Counted from the stretch's first letter, positions 30,787 through 40,058 are shown. The stretch: DNA of 64,000 nt from Streptomyces genisteinicus (GCF_014489615.1 NZ_CP060825.1:2335501-2399500), one strand, 5' to 3'. The notes: generated from the letters alone by a model not told the origin. A program made the numbers and translations.

Positions 30787-31761
30787 ATGAGTCACAACCA
30801 GCCGGGCCCGTACGGCGGCCAGCCGCAGCAGCCCGGCCCCTACGGCCAGCCGGGACCCTACGGCCAGCAGCCGCCTGGGGCCCCGCAGCCCGGCTACGGG
30901 TACCCGCAGCAGGCCCCGCAGGGCGTCCCGCCGCAGCCCGGCTACGGCTACCCGCAGCAGCAGCCCCAGCAGCCCGGCCCGTACGGCGCCCCGCAGCAGC
31001 CGGGCCCGTACGGCCAGCAGCCCCCGTACGGCCAGCAGCCGGGCGGCTACCCGCCCCCGCCGCCGGCCCAGGGCGGCGGCGGCAAGAAGACCGGCCTCAT
31101 CATCGGTGGCGTCGCGGTGGTCGCGGCGATCGCGGTGGGGGCGTACTTCGTCTTCGGCGGGGGCGGCGGCGCGAGTGTCGCGGACGACGGCCCGCACAAG
31201 CTGACCACGCCGGCGACGGTGCTGGGCGAGTACAAGCTGATGCCCGGCAGCGAGCAGGGCGGCGACGGCGAGGACTTCCTCAAGGACGCCGAGAAGAACG
31301 GCGTCAAGAACGGCAAGTCCGTGAACGCCGCCTGGCAGGTCAAGGACGAGAGCAACCCGATGGCCGGCAAGATGGTCCAGTTCGGCGGGGCCTACGGGGA
31401 GATCGACGACCCGGAGAAGGTCGTCGACGGCGTGTTCGCCAACATCAAGGCGGAGTCCGAGAAGGACAAGGACGACGAGGCCGAGCTCGTCGGCGAGCCG
31501 AAGGCCTACACCCCGGCCGAGGCGGACGGCGCCGTCCTCAAGTGCCAGCAGATCAAGTCGAAGACCGGTGCGGGCGAGACCGGCGGCGCCGCCGGCCCCA
31601 AGGAGGTCACGATGTCCGTGTGCGTGTGGGGCGACCACAGCACCGTCGGCTTCGCGATGCCCATGGACCTGGCGAGCCTGATGACGGGCAAGGGCACCTC
31701 GCCCGAGGAGGCCGCGGTCACGACGGCCCAGCTCCGCAAGGAGATCCGCGTCAAGGCCTGA
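30787..31761 (+). CDS. Membrane-anchored Pro/Gly/Gln/Tyr-rich protein, function unknown
   Basis: 324 aa, preceded by GAGGGGG. Residues 1-100 are a low-complexity repeat of QPGPYG and [10 protein letters not shown] units with prion-like composition. One membrane helix follows (about 103-122, [20 protein letters not shown]), then a glycine run and an exported domain (about 130-324) with two cysteines (KCQQIK and VCVWGD) that could form a disulphide. The topology is cytoplasmic low-complexity tail, single anchor, outer domain. Such proteins are common and uncharacterised in Streptomyces. It is divergent from valS and convergent with clpX. Confidence 0.85.
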   Translation: MSHNQPGPYGGQPQQPGPYGQPGPYGQQPPGAPQPGYGYPQQAPQGVPPQPGYGYPQQQPQQPGPYGAPQQPGPYGQQPPYGQQPGGYPPPPPAQGGGGKKTGLIIGGVAVVAAIAVGAYFVFGGGGGASVADDGPHKLTTPATVLGEYKLMPGSEQGGDGEDFLKDAEKNGVKNGKSVNAAWQVKDESNPMAGKMVQFGGAYGEIDDPEKVVDGVFANIKAESEKDKDDEAELVGEPKAYTPAEADGAVLKCQQIKSKTGAGETGGAAGPKEVTMSVCVWGDHSTVGFAMPMDLASLMTGKGTSPEEAAVTTAQLRKEIRVKA

Positions 31762-31772
31762 CCGGTACACCG

Positions 31773-31829
31773 CGCACGAGAGGGGCGCCCCCGCCGAACG
31801 GATCGGCGGGGGCGCCCCTTTCGCGTGCG
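31773..31829. terminator. Bidirectional terminator between the Pro/Gly-rich gene and clpX
   Basis: Perfect 16-bp core stem (31781-31796 with 31804-31819) and 7-base loop, extended outward by a further near-perfect arm (cgcacg with cgtgcg). It lies between convergent stops at 31761 (+) and 31841 (-). Confidence 0.88.
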
Positions 31830-31840
31830 GGCGGTGAGCG

Positions 31841-33130
31841 CTACGCGCTCTTCTCGTGGCGGCCGTTGCCCTCGTCCTTGACGATGCGCGGGACCAGGGT
31901 CGGATTGACGTTGTTGTGGACGACGTCCTGGGTGATGACCACGCGGGCCACGTCCTTGCGGGACGGGACCTCGTACATCACCGACATCAGGACCTCCTCC
32001 ATGATCGCGCGCAGCCCGCGCGCGCCGGTGCCGCGGAGGATCGCCTGGTCGGCGATGGCCTCCAGCGCCGGGAGGTCGAAGTCCAGCTCGACGCCGTCGA
32101 GTTCGAAGAGGCGCTGGTACTGCTTGACCAGGGCGTTGCGCGGCTCGACGAGGATCTTGAGCAGGGCCTCGCGGTCCAGGTTGTGCACCGAGGTGATCAC
32201 GGGGAGACGGCCGATGAACTCCGGGATCATCCCGAACTTCACCAGGTCCTCCGGCATGACCTCCTGGAACTGGTCGCTCGCCTCGATCTCGCGCTTGGAG
32301 CGGATCGTCGCGCCGAAGCCGATGCCCTTGGCGCCGGCCCGCGACTCGATGATCTTCTCCAGACCGGCGAATGCGCCGCCCACGATGAACAGCACGTTCG
32401 TCGTGTCGATCTGGATGAACTCCTGGTGCGGGTGCTTGCGTCCGCCCTGCGGCGGGACGGAGGCGGTGGTGCCCTCCAGGATCTTCAGCAGGGCCTGCTG
32501 CACGCCCTCGCCGGAGACGTCCCGGGTGATCGACGGGTTTTCGCTCTTACGGGCGACCTTGTCGATCTCGTCGATGTAGATGATCCCGGTCTCGGCCTTC
32601 TTGACGTCGTAGTCGGCCGCCTGGATCAGCTTCAGCAGGATGTTCTCGACGTCCTCGCCGACATAGCCCGCCTCCGTGAGCGCCGTCGCGTCGGCGATGG
32701 CGAACGGGACGTTGAGCATGCGGGCGAGCGTCTGGGCCAGCAGCGTCTTGCCGGAGCCGGTGGGGCCCAGCAGGAGGATGTTGGACTTGGCGAGCTCGAT
32801 CGCGTCGTCCCGGCCCTGCGCGCCGCCGTTCTCGCCGGCCTGGACGCGCTTGTAGTGGTTGTACACCGCGACGGAGAGCGCCTTCTTGGCCGGCTCCTGG
32901 CCGACGACGTAGCTCTCCAGGAACTCGTAGATCTCGCGGGGCTTGGGAAGTTCCTCCCAGCGCACTTCGCTCGTCTCCGCGAGTTCCTCTTCGATGATCT
33001 CGTTGCAGAGGTCGATGCACTCGTCGCAGATGTACACACCGGGGCCTGCGATGAGCTTCTTCACCTGCTTCTGGCTCTTTCCGCAGAACGAGCACTTGAG
33101 CAGGTCGCCGCCATCACCGATGCGTGCCAC
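31841..33130 (-). CDS. clpX: ClpX, ATP-dependent unfoldase of the Clp protease
   Basis: 429 aa. An N-terminal C4 zinc-binding domain (Cys13, 16, 35, 38), then the AAA+ module with Walker A GPTGSGKT (122-129), Walker [10 protein letters not shown], and the pore and sensor motifs. GIGFG (in [14 protein letters not shown]) is the ClpP-docking loop. ClpX recognises tagged substrates and feeds them to ClpP. It lies about 145 bases downstream of clpP2 with a hairpin between, so it is likely transcribed mostly from its own promoter. Confidence 0.99.
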   Translation of the reverse strand: MARIGDGGDLLKCSFCGKSQKQVKKLIAGPGVYICDECIDLCNEIIEEELAETSEVRWEELPKPREIYEFLESYVVGQEPAKKALSVAVYNHYKRVQAGENGGAQGRDDAIELAKSNILLLGPTGSGKTLLAQTLARMLNVPFAIADATALTEAGYVGEDVENILLKLIQAADYDVKKAETGIIYIDEIDKVARKSENPSITRDVSGEGVQQALLKILEGTTASVPPQGGRKHPHQEFIQIDTTNVLFIVGGAFAGLEKIIESRAGAKGIGFGATIRSKREIEASDQFQEVMPEDLVKFGMIPEFIGRLPVITSVHNLDREALLKILVEPRNALVKQYQRLFELDGVELDFDLPALEAIADQAILRGTGARGLRAIMEEVLMSVMYEVPSRKDVARVVITQDVVHNNVNPTLVPRIVKDEGNGRHEKSA

Positions 33131-33223
33131 GAGGTGCTTCCCCTTCGCCTGGGAGCGGCTTGGTTCAGCCGCTCCTGGTGCCTCATATCCGACGGTACCT
33201 TGCCTGGCCCCCCGTTCGGGCCC

Positions 33224-33263
33224 CCCTTGGCGCGGTTCACATTGTCGTGTACCGCGCCAAGGG
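33224..33263 (-). terminator. Terminator between clpP2 and clpX
   Basis: 13-bp perfect stem (33224-33236 with 33251-33263) and 14-base loop, starting 13 bases after the clpP2 stop at 33276. It separates the clpP1-clpP2 transcript from clpX. Confidence 0.8.
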
Positions 33264-33275
33264 CGCCGGAAACCG

Positions 33276-33950
33276 TCAGGCGGCCGCTGCGGCCGTGCTC
33301 TTGCGGGTCGAGACGATCTGGTCGACGAGGCCGTACGCGAGCGCGTCCTCGGCGGTCAGGATCTTGTCGCGCTCGATGTCGTCGCGCACCTTCTCGATCG
33401 GCGTGGTCGAGTGCTTCGCCAGCATCTGCTCCAGCTGCTCGCGCATCCGCAGGATCTCGTTGGCCGCGATCTCCAGGTCGGAGAGCTGCTCACGGCCGGT
33501 CTGCGAGGACGGCTGGTGGATCAGCACGCGGGCGTGGGGCAGGGCCATCCGCTTGCCGGGGGTGCCGGCGGCCAGCAGCACGGCCGCGGCGGAGGCCGCC
33601 TGGCCCATGCAGACCGTCTGGATGTCCGGCTTCACGAACTGCATCGTGTCGTAGATGGCCGTCAGCGCGGTGAACGAGCCGCCGGGGCTGTTGATGTAGA
33701 TCGAGATGTCGCGGTCCGGGTCCATGGACTCCAGGCACAGCAGCTGCGCCATCACGTCGTTGGCCGAGGCGTCGTCGATCTGCACGCCGAGGAAGATCAC
33801 GCGCTCCTCGAAGAGCTTCGCGTACGGGTCGTACTCGCGCACGCCCTGCGAGGTGCGCTCGACGAAGCGGGGGACGACGTAGCGGTTGTCCACCTGCGGG
33901 CCGGTGTAGAGGCCGCTCGCGGAGAAGTTGCTCATGTGGGTGTTCACCAT
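33276..33950 (-). CDS. clpP2: ATP-dependent Clp protease proteolytic subunit 2
   Basis: 224 aa from ATG 33950; ATG 33935 (MSNFSAS) is an alternative with a slightly better placed purine stretch. The catalytic triad is Ser120 (GQAASAAAV), His145 (LIHQPSS) and an Asp in DIERDK near 195. In actinobacteria ClpP2 forms a mixed tetradecamer with ClpP1 and carries the main docking face for ClpX or ClpC. It is 50 bases after clpP1 in the same unit. Confidence 0.97.
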   Translation of the reverse strand: MVNTHMSNFSASGLYTGPQVDNRYVVPRFVERTSQGVREYDPYAKLFEERVIFLGVQIDDASANDVMAQLLCLESMDPDRDISIYINSPGGSFTALTAIYDTMQFVKPDIQTVCMGQAASAAAVLLAAGTPGKRMALPHARVLIHQPSSQTGREQLSDLEIAANEILRMREQLEQMLAKHSTTPIEKVRDDIERDKILTAEDALAYGLVDQIVSTRKSTAAAAA

Positions 33951-34000
33951 CCTGGTGGCGTTCTGCGGGCTCGGGCGGGGCGGTGCGGGGGCGGGGCGCC

Positions 34001-34618
34001 TCAGGCGCCGGTGCCGCCGCCGCCGGGCACGCCCGAAGCGGCGGAGATGATCTCGTCGATGAGGCCGTAGTCCTTGGCCTCCTCCGCGGTGAACCAGCGG
34101 TCGCGGTCACCGTCGCGGATGATCGCCTCGACGGTCTGGCCGGAGTGCTGGGCGGTGATCTCCGCCATGCGCTTCTTCGTCCGGAGCAGGTACTCGGCCT
34201 GGATCTTGATGTCCGAGGCGGTGCCGCCGAGGCCGGCCGAGCCCTGGTGCATGAGGATGTCCGTGTTCGGCAGCGCGAAGCGCTTGCCGGCCGCGCCGCC
34301 GGTCAGCAGGAACTGGCCCATCGAGGCCGCCATGCCCATACCGATGGTCACGACGTCGTTGGGGATGTACTGCATGGTGTCGTAGACGGCCATGCCGGCC
34401 GTGACCGAGCCGCCGGGGCTGTTGATGTAGAGGTAGATGTCCTTGTCCGGGTCGGCGGCAAGGAGCAGCATCTGCGCCGTGATCTTGTTGGCGATGTCGT
34501 CGTCGACCTGCTGGCCGAGGAAGATGATGCGCTCGCCGAGCAGCCGGCTGTAGACCTGGTCGCCGAGGCCACCACCGATGGACGGCTCACCGGCAACGTA
34601 AGGCATCAGATTCGTCAC
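34001..34618 (-). CDS. clpP1: ATP-dependent Clp protease proteolytic subunit 1
   Basis: 205 aa. Catalytic triad Ser99 (GMAASMGQ), His124 (LMHQGSAG) and Asp173 (GDRDRW). The Gly-rich C-terminus ([10 protein letters not shown]) is typical of the Streptomyces protein. It forms ClpP1P2 with the next gene. In Streptomyces the clpP1-clpP2 operon is activated by ClgR and affects development; a ClgR-like site lies about 130 bases upstream. ATG four codons in is an alternative start. Confidence 0.97.
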   Translation of the reverse strand: MTNLMPYVAGEPSIGGGLGDQVYSRLLGERIIFLGQQVDDDIANKITAQMLLLAADPDKDIYLYINSPGGSVTAGMAVYDTMQYIPNDVVTIGMGMAASMGQFLLTGGAAGKRFALPNTDILMHQGSAGLGGTASDIKIQAEYLLRTKKRMAEITAQHSGQTVEAIIRDGDRDRWFTAEEAKDYGLIDEIISAASGVPGGGGTGA

Positions 34619-34748
34619 GTGTCCACCTGCTCGTCTCTGACGGCTTCGGCCGTCTCAGCGTCTTGGTACGGGGGGCGGGGACAACCCTGCCCTCGTATTC
34701 ATGGACCCTAACGCGCAGGTCGGACAGAGCCATCCCGGTTCCCGAACT

Positions 34749-34764
34749 GTTCGCTGGGAGCGCA
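34749..34764 (-). promoter_or_regulatory. ClgR-like operator upstream of clpP1
   Basis: GTTCGCTGGGAGCGCA contains the dyad CGCT-GGG-AGCG and the half-site GTTCGC found in ClgR targets, 130-145 bases upstream of the clpP1 start. The spacing differs by about one base from the GTTCGCY-N5-GCG consensus as I remember it. ClgR activates clp genes when misfolded protein accumulates. Confidence 0.5.
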
Positions 34765-34801
34765 AGCTACGGGGGCTGCGGCGCCTGGGGCCCGCTACGG
34801 C

Positions 34802-34839
34802 GACGGGCTCCGGGCGCCCTGCGGCACCCGGAGCCCGTC
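34802..34839 (-). terminator. Terminator downstream of tig
   Basis: 13-bp perfect stem (34802-34814 with 34827-34839) and 12-base loop, about 19 bases after the tig stop at 34858 on the minus strand and upstream of the clpP1 operator. Confidence 0.8.
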
Positions 34840-34857
34840 CACGCGTGGGAGCGAGGC

Positions 34858-36255
34858 TCAGGCCTCGTTCTTCTCCGCCTTCTCGTCCGCGTCACCGTCG
34901 ACGACGGCCTCGACCGTCTCGGCGGCGGTCTCGGTCTCGTCGTCCTCGTCCTCGAGGTCGACCGGCTCGCCGTTGGTGTCGGTGACCTTGGCGGCCTCGA
35001 CGACGACGGCCAGCGCCTTGCCGCGGGCGACCTCGCCGACGAGCATCGGCACCTGGTTGCCCTCGACGACGGCCTGGGCGAACTGGTCGGGGCTCATGCC
35101 GGAGGAGGCCGCACGCCGCATGAGGTGCTCGGTGAGCTCCTCCTGGCTGACGTTGAGCTTCTCCTTGTTGACCAGCTCGTCCAGGACGAACTGGGTCTTG
35201 ATGCCCTTGACCGCCTGCTCCTTGGTCTCGGCGTCGAACTCCTCGGCGGACTTGCCCTGGATCTCCAGGTACTTGTCGAGGGTCAGACCCATCTGACCGA
35301 GCTGGTGGTGCTCGAGGTTGTGCTTACGGGTGTTGACCTCGTCCTCGAGGAGCTTCTCGGGGACGGGGACCTCGACCAGCTCCAGCAGCTTCTCCAGGAC
35401 GCGCTCCTGGGCCTGGGTGGCCTGGTCGTACTGCTTCATGTTCTCGAGGCGCTTGCGGCTGTCGGCCTTCAGCTCGTCGAGGGTGTCGAACTCGGAGGCC
35501 AGCTGCGCGAAGTCGTCGTCCAGCTCGGGGAGCTCACGGGCCGCGACGGCGGTGACCTTGACGGTGACCTCGGCGTCCTTGCCCTCGGCGGAGCCGCCCT
35601 TCAGCTGCGAGGTGAAGGTGGCCTCGCCGCCGGCCTCCAGGCCGGTGACGGCCTCGTCGACGCCGTCGAGCAGCTCGCCCGAACCGATCGTGTAGGAGAC
35701 GCCGTTGGCGACACCGTCGGGCAGGACCTCGCCGTCGACCTTGGCCTCGAGGTCGATCGTGACGACGTCGCCCTCGGCGGCGGCGCGCTCGACCGGGTTG
35801 GTGGAGGCGAAGCGCTCGCGCAGCTGCTCCACGGACTTCTCGATGTCCTCGTCGGTGACCTCGACGGCGTCGACGGTGACCTCGATGCCGGAGTAGTCCG
35901 GGATCTCGATCGCGGGGCGGATGTCGACCTCGGCGGTGAAGTTCAGCGTCTCGCCGTCCTTCAGCTCGGTGATGTCGACCTCGGGCTGGCCGAGGGGGTT
36001 GATCTCCGCCTCGTTGACCGCCTCGGTGTAGAACTTCGGGAGCGCGTCGTTGACCGCCTCCTCCAGCACCGCACCACGGCCGAACCGCTGGTCGATCACT
36101 CGGGCCGGGATCTTGCCCTTGCGGAAGCCCTTGACCGTGACCTGCTGGTTGATCTTCTTGTACGCCGCGTCGAGGCTGTCCTTGAGCTCCTCGAAGGGCA
36201 CCTCGACAGTGAGCCGAACCCGGGTCGGGTTCAGGGTCTCCACGGCGCTCTTCAC
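34858..36255 (-). CDS. tig: Trigger factor, ribosome-associated chaperone and prolyl isomerase
   Basis: 465 aa from GTG 36255 ((M)[14 protein letters not shown]), with AAGGAGAC upstream; the longer ATG reading adds an unrelated leader. The ribosome-docking loop GFRKGKIP is at about residues 43-50. The PPIase (FKBP-like) domain is at about 150-245 and the helical chaperone arms follow. The C-terminus is an acidic tail ([14 protein letters not shown]) typical of actinobacteria. It binds nascent chains at the exit tunnel. It lies directly upstream of clpP1 but is separated from it by a terminator. Confidence 0.98.
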   Translation of the reverse strand: MKSAVETLNPTRVRLTVEVPFEELKDSLDAAYKKINQQVTVKGFRKGKIPARVIDQRFGRGAVLEEAVNDALPKFYTEAVNEAEINPLGQPEVDITELKDGETLNFTAEVDIRPAIEIPDYSGIEVTVDAVEVTDEDIEKSVEQLRERFASTNPVERAAAEGDVVTIDLEAKVDGEVLPDGVANGVSYTIGSGELLDGVDEAVTGLEAGGEATFTSQLKGGSAEGKDAEVTVKVTAVAARELPELDDDFAQLASEFDTLDELKADSRKRLENMKQYDQATQAQERVLEKLLELVEVPVPEKLLEDEVNTRKHNLEHHQLGQMGLTLDKYLEIQGKSAEEFDAETKEQAVKGIKTQFVLDELVNKEKLNVSQEELTEHLMRRAASSGMSPDQFAQAVVEGNQVPMLVGEVARGKALAVVVEAAKVTDTNGEPVDLEDEDDETETAAETVEAVVDGDADEKAEKNEA

Positions 36256-36417
36256 GGTTCGGTCTCCTTGGTGGCTGACATCTGGGGGGCTGCTGCCTCC
36301 GGACACGGTGGTTCCCGCGTCCGGTGGTTCAGCGGATCGGGCCCGGCACATCAGACACACGGGCACGCAGCTTGCATAGTAACGGCAAGCAGGAGGACCC
36401 TCACAACGTGATCTTGC

Positions 36418-36494
36418 TGGTCGGGGTGGCCGGATTCGAACCGACGACCTTCCGCTCCCAAAGCGGACGCGCTACCAAGCTGCGCCACACCCCG
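36418..36494 (-). tRNA. tRNA-Pro (anticodon TGG), CCA encoded
   Basis: On the minus strand the 7-bp acceptor stem CGGGGTG/CACCCCG, a D arm, the anticodon stem-loop TCCGC-TTTGGGA-GCGGA with anticodon TGG, and the T arm GGTTCGAATCC fold as a cloverleaf. Discriminator A and genomic CCA occupy 36421-36418. Confidence 0.97.
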
Positions 36495-36589
36495 TCGGTG
36501 CGAACCGTAGGGTACATGGCGCGGGCCCGCTGACCCGCCCGATTTGCGGGTGGCCGGGAAGGGGTGTGCGCGGGGTGCGGATGACCCGC

Positions 36590-36595
36590 TACGAT
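36590..36595 (+). promoter_or_regulatory. Possible -10 box of tRNA-Gly
   Basis: TACGAT matches the TANNNT pattern about 43 bases before the mature tRNA-Gly start. A clear -35 box was not found. Confidence 0.35.
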
Positions 36596-36637
36596 GCTCT
36601 TCGTGCCGCCGCGGTCATGACCTGCGGCGCGGCGCTT

Positions 36638-36711
36638 GCGGGCGTAGCTCAATGGTAGAGCCCTAGTCTTCCAAACTAGCTACGCGGGTTCGATTCCCGT
36701 CGCCCGCTCCA
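36638..36711 (+). tRNA. tRNA-Gly (anticodon TCC), CCA encoded
   Basis: Acceptor GCGGGCG/CGCCCGC, anticodon stem-loop CTAGT-CTTCCAA-ACTAG with anticodon TCC, T arm GGGTTCGATTCCC, discriminator T and CCA (36709-36711). It is divergent from tRNA-Pro. No integrated element or duplicated 3' end was seen beside either tRNA. Confidence 0.97.
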
Positions 36712-36716
36712 TGTGG

Positions 36717-36759
36717 CTCAGGGCCAGGTGGGAGGTTCGTCCTCCGGCCTGGCCCTGAG
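36717..36759 (+). terminator. Terminator of tRNA-Gly
   Basis: Composite hairpin starting 6 bases after CCA: outer 12-bp stem (36717-36728 with 36748-36759) and inner GGAGG/CCTCC stem with loop ttcgt. Confidence 0.85.
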
Positions 36760-36852
36760 GCGTTTCCGCACCGGGCGCGCTCCCCCGCTCCCCCGCACGG
36801 TGCGTGGTGCGGTCCGGCGCGGACATGTCCGATCGGCCGGGAAGGAGGACAA

Positions 36853-37299
36853 TTGTCCTCGTCCACCGATTCCACCGTTTCCGCCGGGCCGGAGGCCGCC
36901 ATGAAGGATCTCGCGTACGAGCAGAAGGGCTCCCTGTCCCGCCTGGAGGCGGCCGACCGGCTGGCCGCGCTGGCGGCGGCACTGCGGGAGGGGGGCGAGG
37001 CCGACCTGGAATGGGGGCCGGGCCGGCTGACCCTGCGGATCCCGGAGGAGCTCCACAGCGAGATCGAGGTCGAGGTCGAGGACGGGGAGATCGAGCTGGA
37101 GATCGAGTTCCGCTGGCCGGCCGGCGGTTCCCGCCGGGCCGCGGCCCCCGAGCGGGCGGCGCGTGAGGAGGAGGACGGGAGCGCGGGCGGCGGCGCCGCG
37201 CCGAGGCGCCGGAGCTCGGCGGCGGCCAGGTCCGCCCGCGGCACCGCGGGGGCCGCGCGGAGCAAGGGGGCCAAGCGCGCCTCGGGCAAGTCCGGGTAG
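36853..37299 (+). CDS. Amphi-Trp domain-containing protein
   Basis: 148 aa from TTG 36853, preceded four bases away by AAGGAGG; ATG 36901 (MKDLAYEQKGSLSR) is the alternative. Residues about 20-95 match the amphi-Trp domain: a basic amphipathic N-part (YEQKGSLSRLEAADRLAAL), then acidic beta-strands ending in the conserved FRWP. The C-terminal ~50 residues are Arg/Ala/Ser/Gly-rich and strongly basic, perhaps binding nucleic acid. The domain's role is not known to me. The following 325 bases hold no gene. Confidence 0.8.
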   Translation: MSSSTDSTVSAGPEAAMKDLAYEQKGSLSRLEAADRLAALAAALREGGEADLEWGPGRLTLRIPEELHSEIEVEVEDGEIELEIEFRWPAGGSRRAAAPERAAREEEDGSAGGGAAPRRRSSAAARSARGTAGAARSKGAKRASGKSG

Positions 37300-37624
37300 C
37301 CGCGGGCGAGTCGGCGCCGCGGCGCCGGTGAGTTACGGCGAGCTGCAGGGCGGACGGCGGGTGCGGGTCACCGGGGCGCGGGTTCCGCGGCGCGTGCGGG
37401 TTGCCTGCACGGGAGGGCCGGCGGGGCGGCGCGGAACGGGCGCCGGGGTGCGCCCGGGTGCGCGAGAACCTGCCGGGCGGCGCGAACGGACGCAGGGGGC
37501 ACGCCTGGCGCGCGAAGGCCGACAGAAGGGCGCGCGGGGTGCGCGAGGGGGCGCCCGGGCGGTTCCGGGCGCTGCGGGGGTCCCGTGGTGCCGCCGCCCC
37601 CGGACGGGGCCGCGGCGACGGGGC
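37300..37624. other. Gene-free GC-rich stretch
   Basis: 325 bases of low-complexity G/C-rich sequence between convergent stops. It has no convincing reading frame. A bulged hairpin at 37591-37616 (cgccgc-cccc with gggg-cc-gcggcg, loop ggac) probably terminates the small membrane gene on the minus strand. Confidence 0.5.
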
Positions 37625-37819
37625 TCAGAACGTTATCTGGTTGATCGTCTCGGCCAGCGAGTTCATGAAGCGGTTGATCGACGGGGCAATGCCGGTCGAC
37701 GCCAGGAAGAAGCCGAACAGCACGGCCACGACGGCCGGCCCGGCCTTGATGGACCCGCCGCGGATCATCACCACGAGGATGACCAACAACAGCACCACCA
37801 CAGACAGCGAAATGGCCAC
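37625..37819 (-). CDS. Small membrane protein (64 aa), function unknown
   Basis: GTG 37819 is chosen because GAGGG lies eight bases upstream; GTG 37828 would add three residues. The first helix is (M)AISLSVVVLLLVILVVMI, then a basic turn (RGGSIKAGP), a second helix (AVVAVLFGFFLASTGIA) and an amphipathic tail (PSINRFMNSLAETINQITF). The two-helix hairpin has clean coding bias and looks conserved in character. No family recognised. Alone between gene-free regions, it must have its own promoter in 37820-38270. Confidence 0.7.
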   Translation of the reverse strand: MAISLSVVVLLLVILVVMIRGGSIKAGPAVVAVLFGFFLASTGIAPSINRFMNSLAETINQITF

Positions 37820-38270
37820 ACTGATCACACCCTCGGTCGGTCCGCCTACCCGGCCCGGGGTGTACGGCCCACCACCCCCGCCCGGTCCATCGTGCCACCA
37901 ACCTCCCTGCCCCTGCTGCCGGGTGACGAATCGTCCCGGTCGAGATCGAGCCAACACCGCGCCCCGCCAGGGCCCCCGCGACGGGCGGCGCGCCCGGACC
38001 CGCCCCGTCCCGGAGTGCGTCCGCGTGAATTCGGCGCGTGAGGCGGGCAGGAATTCACCGTGATCGTTTCCGGGCCCACACAAGTTGGTCACAGGAAATC
38101 CGAAGAGCGGTCGCCGAGTAATTCAGGTCACGCACAACCCGAGGCAATATGCCCGATTCAATGGGGATTAATTGGGTCATAGCGCCCATGTGGCGATGGC
38201 TTCGCATGTGAAAGGACCGCAACGGCCGGGTGTTTTACTCCCGCGAATGGGCACGGCTATGGTGCCTTGA
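37820..38270. promoter_or_regulatory. Divergent, AT-richer regulatory region
   Basis: 451 bases between the divergent small membrane gene (-) and the acyltransferase (+). The part from 38090 to 38240 is the most AT-rich stretch in this half of the window (for example attcaatggggattaattg), so promoters or operators are likely there. I could not assign individual boxes. In-frame extension of the small membrane gene through 38092 is low-complexity and not favoured. Confidence 0.45.
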
Positions 38271-39452
38271 ATGTTCCACGCAGCGCACGGATATCAGAGG
38301 GCTCCGCTCCCCGAGGCTCCGGAGTCGGGACCCACCCCCGCGACGGGGACGGCGACCGCTGTCGCCCCCGCCACGGCAGGCCGGAAGTCTGCCCTGCCGA
38401 CGGCGACGGAGCCGCCGAGACCGGCCGGGCGGGACGCCTGGTTCGACAACGCGAAGTACCTGGCGATCGTGCTGGTGGCGGTGGCCCACGCCTGGGAACC
38501 GGTGATGGACGGCAGCCGGGCGACCCGCGCGCTCTACATGCTCGTCTACACCTTCCACATGCCGGCGTTCATCCTCATCTCCGGCTACTTCTCCCGGAGC
38601 TACACCGGCAAGCCGCACCAGCTGCGCCGGCTGCTGACCGGCATCGCGCTGCCGTACGTCGTCTTCGAGGTGGCGTACTCGCTCTTCGCCCGGTACGCGG
38701 GCGACAAGCCCGACCAGCCGATCAGCCTGCTCGACCCGTACTACCTGACGTGGTTCCTCGCGGCGCTCTTCGTGTGGCGGCTGACGACCCCCCTGTGGCG
38801 CGCGATCCGGTGGCCGGTGCCGGTCGCGATCGGGATCGCGCTGCTCGCCGCCCTGACCCCGGGCATCGGCGACGACCTCAACCTCACGCGTGTGCTGCAG
38901 TTCCTGCCCTTCTTCGTCCTCGGCCTGTGCCTGAAGCCGGAGCACTTCCAGCTGGTGCGGCGGCGCGAGGTGCGGCTGCTGTCGCTGCCGCTGCTGGGAG
39001 TCGCCGCCGTGTTCGCCTACTGGGCGGCCCCGCGGATGAGCACCAAGTGGTTCTACCGCTCCAGCAGCGTCCAGGAGATCGGGGACGGGGTGCCGTGGTG
39101 GTCCGGCGCCGTGGTGTTCCTCGCCCTCCTCGCCTGCGCCCTCGTGCTCACCGTGGCCTTCCTGGCCTGGGTGCCGGCCGGGCGGTCCTGGATGACGGCG
39201 CTCGGCGCGGGAACGATCTGCGGCTATCTGCTGCACGGCTTCCTGGTGCGGGCCGGCGACTACTTCGGCCTCTTCGAGGAGAACCCCTGGCTGGGCGGGC
39301 CGGTCGGGCTGGTGACCGTCTCGCTCTTCGCCGCGGCCGCCGTCACCCTCCTGTGCACGCCGCCGGTCCGCAGGCTGATGCGCCCGGTCACCGAACCGGA
39401 GATGTCCTGGGCCTTCCGCCGCGACGTGAGCGAGCTGGGACCGCGCCGCTGA
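38271..39452 (+). CDS. Membrane-bound acyltransferase (acyltransferase 3 family)
   Basis: 393 aa. A ~55-residue Pro/Ala-rich cytoplasmic N-terminus precedes WFDNAKYLAIVLVAVAHAWE, the family's start with the conserved His, and MLVYTFHMPAFILISGYF with the second conserved motif. About ten membrane helices follow. The nearest type is the fucose 4-O-acetylase-like group, which moves acyl groups onto extracytoplasmic sugars or lipids. The substrate is unknown; the surface-glycan genes at the window start are one possible target but are 33 kb away. No cognate SGNH domain is fused. Confidence 0.88.
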   Translation: MFHAAHGYQRAPLPEAPESGPTPATGTATAVAPATAGRKSALPTATEPPRPAGRDAWFDNAKYLAIVLVAVAHAWEPVMDGSRATRALYMLVYTFHMPAFILISGYFSRSYTGKPHQLRRLLTGIALPYVVFEVAYSLFARYAGDKPDQPISLLDPYYLTWFLAALFVWRLTTPLWRAIRWPVPVAIGIALLAALTPGIGDDLNLTRVLQFLPFFVLGLCLKPEHFQLVRRREVRLLSLPLLGVAAVFAYWAAPRMSTKWFYRSSSVQEIGDGVPWWSGAVVFLALLACALVLTVAFLAWVPAGRSWMTALGAGTICGYLLHGFLVRAGDYFGLFEENPWLGGPVGLVTVSLFAAAAVTLLCTPPVRRLMRPVTEPEMSWAFRRDVSELGPRR

Positions 39453-39484
39453 GCGGCGGCGCGGCGCCCGGAGCGCCGCGGGGA

Positions 39485-39553
39485 GCGGCCGGGCCTCCGG
39501 CGCGGGCGGACGCGCGGGGGTCGCGCGGGGAACACGCGGCCGGGCCTCCGGCG
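39485..39553. repeat. 18-bp direct repeat in a convergent intergenic gap
   Basis: gcggccgggcctccggcg occurs at 39485-39502 and 39536-39553 between the acyltransferase and HD-protein stops. Each copy contains a short self-complementary core (gg-cct) and may contribute to termination. Confidence 0.6.
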
Positions 39554-39605
39554 GCACGGCCGGCGCAGGCGCCCGATCGGGCCTTCGGCGCGGGCCGCGG
39601 CCGGT

Positions 39606-40058
39606 TCAGCCCGTCGGCAGTCCGAGCAGACGCCGGGTCCGGGCGTACTTGGCGGTGAGCCGCTCCCGGGTCGCCTCGTCCAGGACCGCCAGGCGCGCCG
39701 GGTCGGCGTTGTGCGCCAGGTCGGCCTCCTTGACCAGCAGCGCTCCCGGGGTCTCCCGTACCCGCCGCGTGTAGGACTCCAGGTCCTCGCCCTCGCCCCT
39801 GGTGAGGGCGAGGACCATGTGCTTGACGGACTGCGGGAGGGCGGCGGCGTCCAGCCACGCCCGGCTCAGCCGGTCGTCCTCGACGGCGTCGTGGAGCCAG
39901 CCGGCGGCGATCTGCTCGTCGCTGCCGCCGCGGGCGCGCACTCCGTGCGCGACGGCGGCGAGGTGCTCGGCGTACGGGCGTCCCGCCTTGTCGGTCTGTC
40001 CCGCGTGGGCCTCGCGCGCGAGCGCCTCGATCTCGGCCAGGCTGAGCGTCTCGGTCAT
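39606..40058 (-). CDS. Small HD-domain protein, SpoT/MESH1-like hydrolase candidate
   Basis: 150 aa. The pattern follows the RelA/SpoT hydrolase half: AHAGQTDKAGRPYAEHLAAVA (in parts AHAGQTDKAG and PYAEHLAAV) with His32, the HD pair His56-Asp57 in WLHDAVED, and KEADLAHN (Asp112, His115, Asn116) matching the SpoT KLADRLHN block. No synthetase, TGS or ACT domain is present. It may hydrolyse (p)ppGpp or related nucleotides; the Arg that binds the guanine in MESH1 cannot be placed with certainty. It diverges from the antiporter gene. Confidence 0.8.
   Translation of the reverse strand: MTETLSLAEIEALAREAHAGQTDKAGRPYAEHLAAVAHGVRARGGSDEQIAAGWLHDAVEDDRLSRAWLDAAALPQSVKHMVLALTRGEGEDLESYTRRVRETPGALLVKEADLAHNADPARLAVLDEATRERLTAKYARTRRLLGLPTG

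Noticed and set aside
36418..36711. Integration site or mobile element beside the tRNA pair
   Set aside because: No integrase gene, no duplicated tRNA 3' end and no change in composition within the flanking genes.
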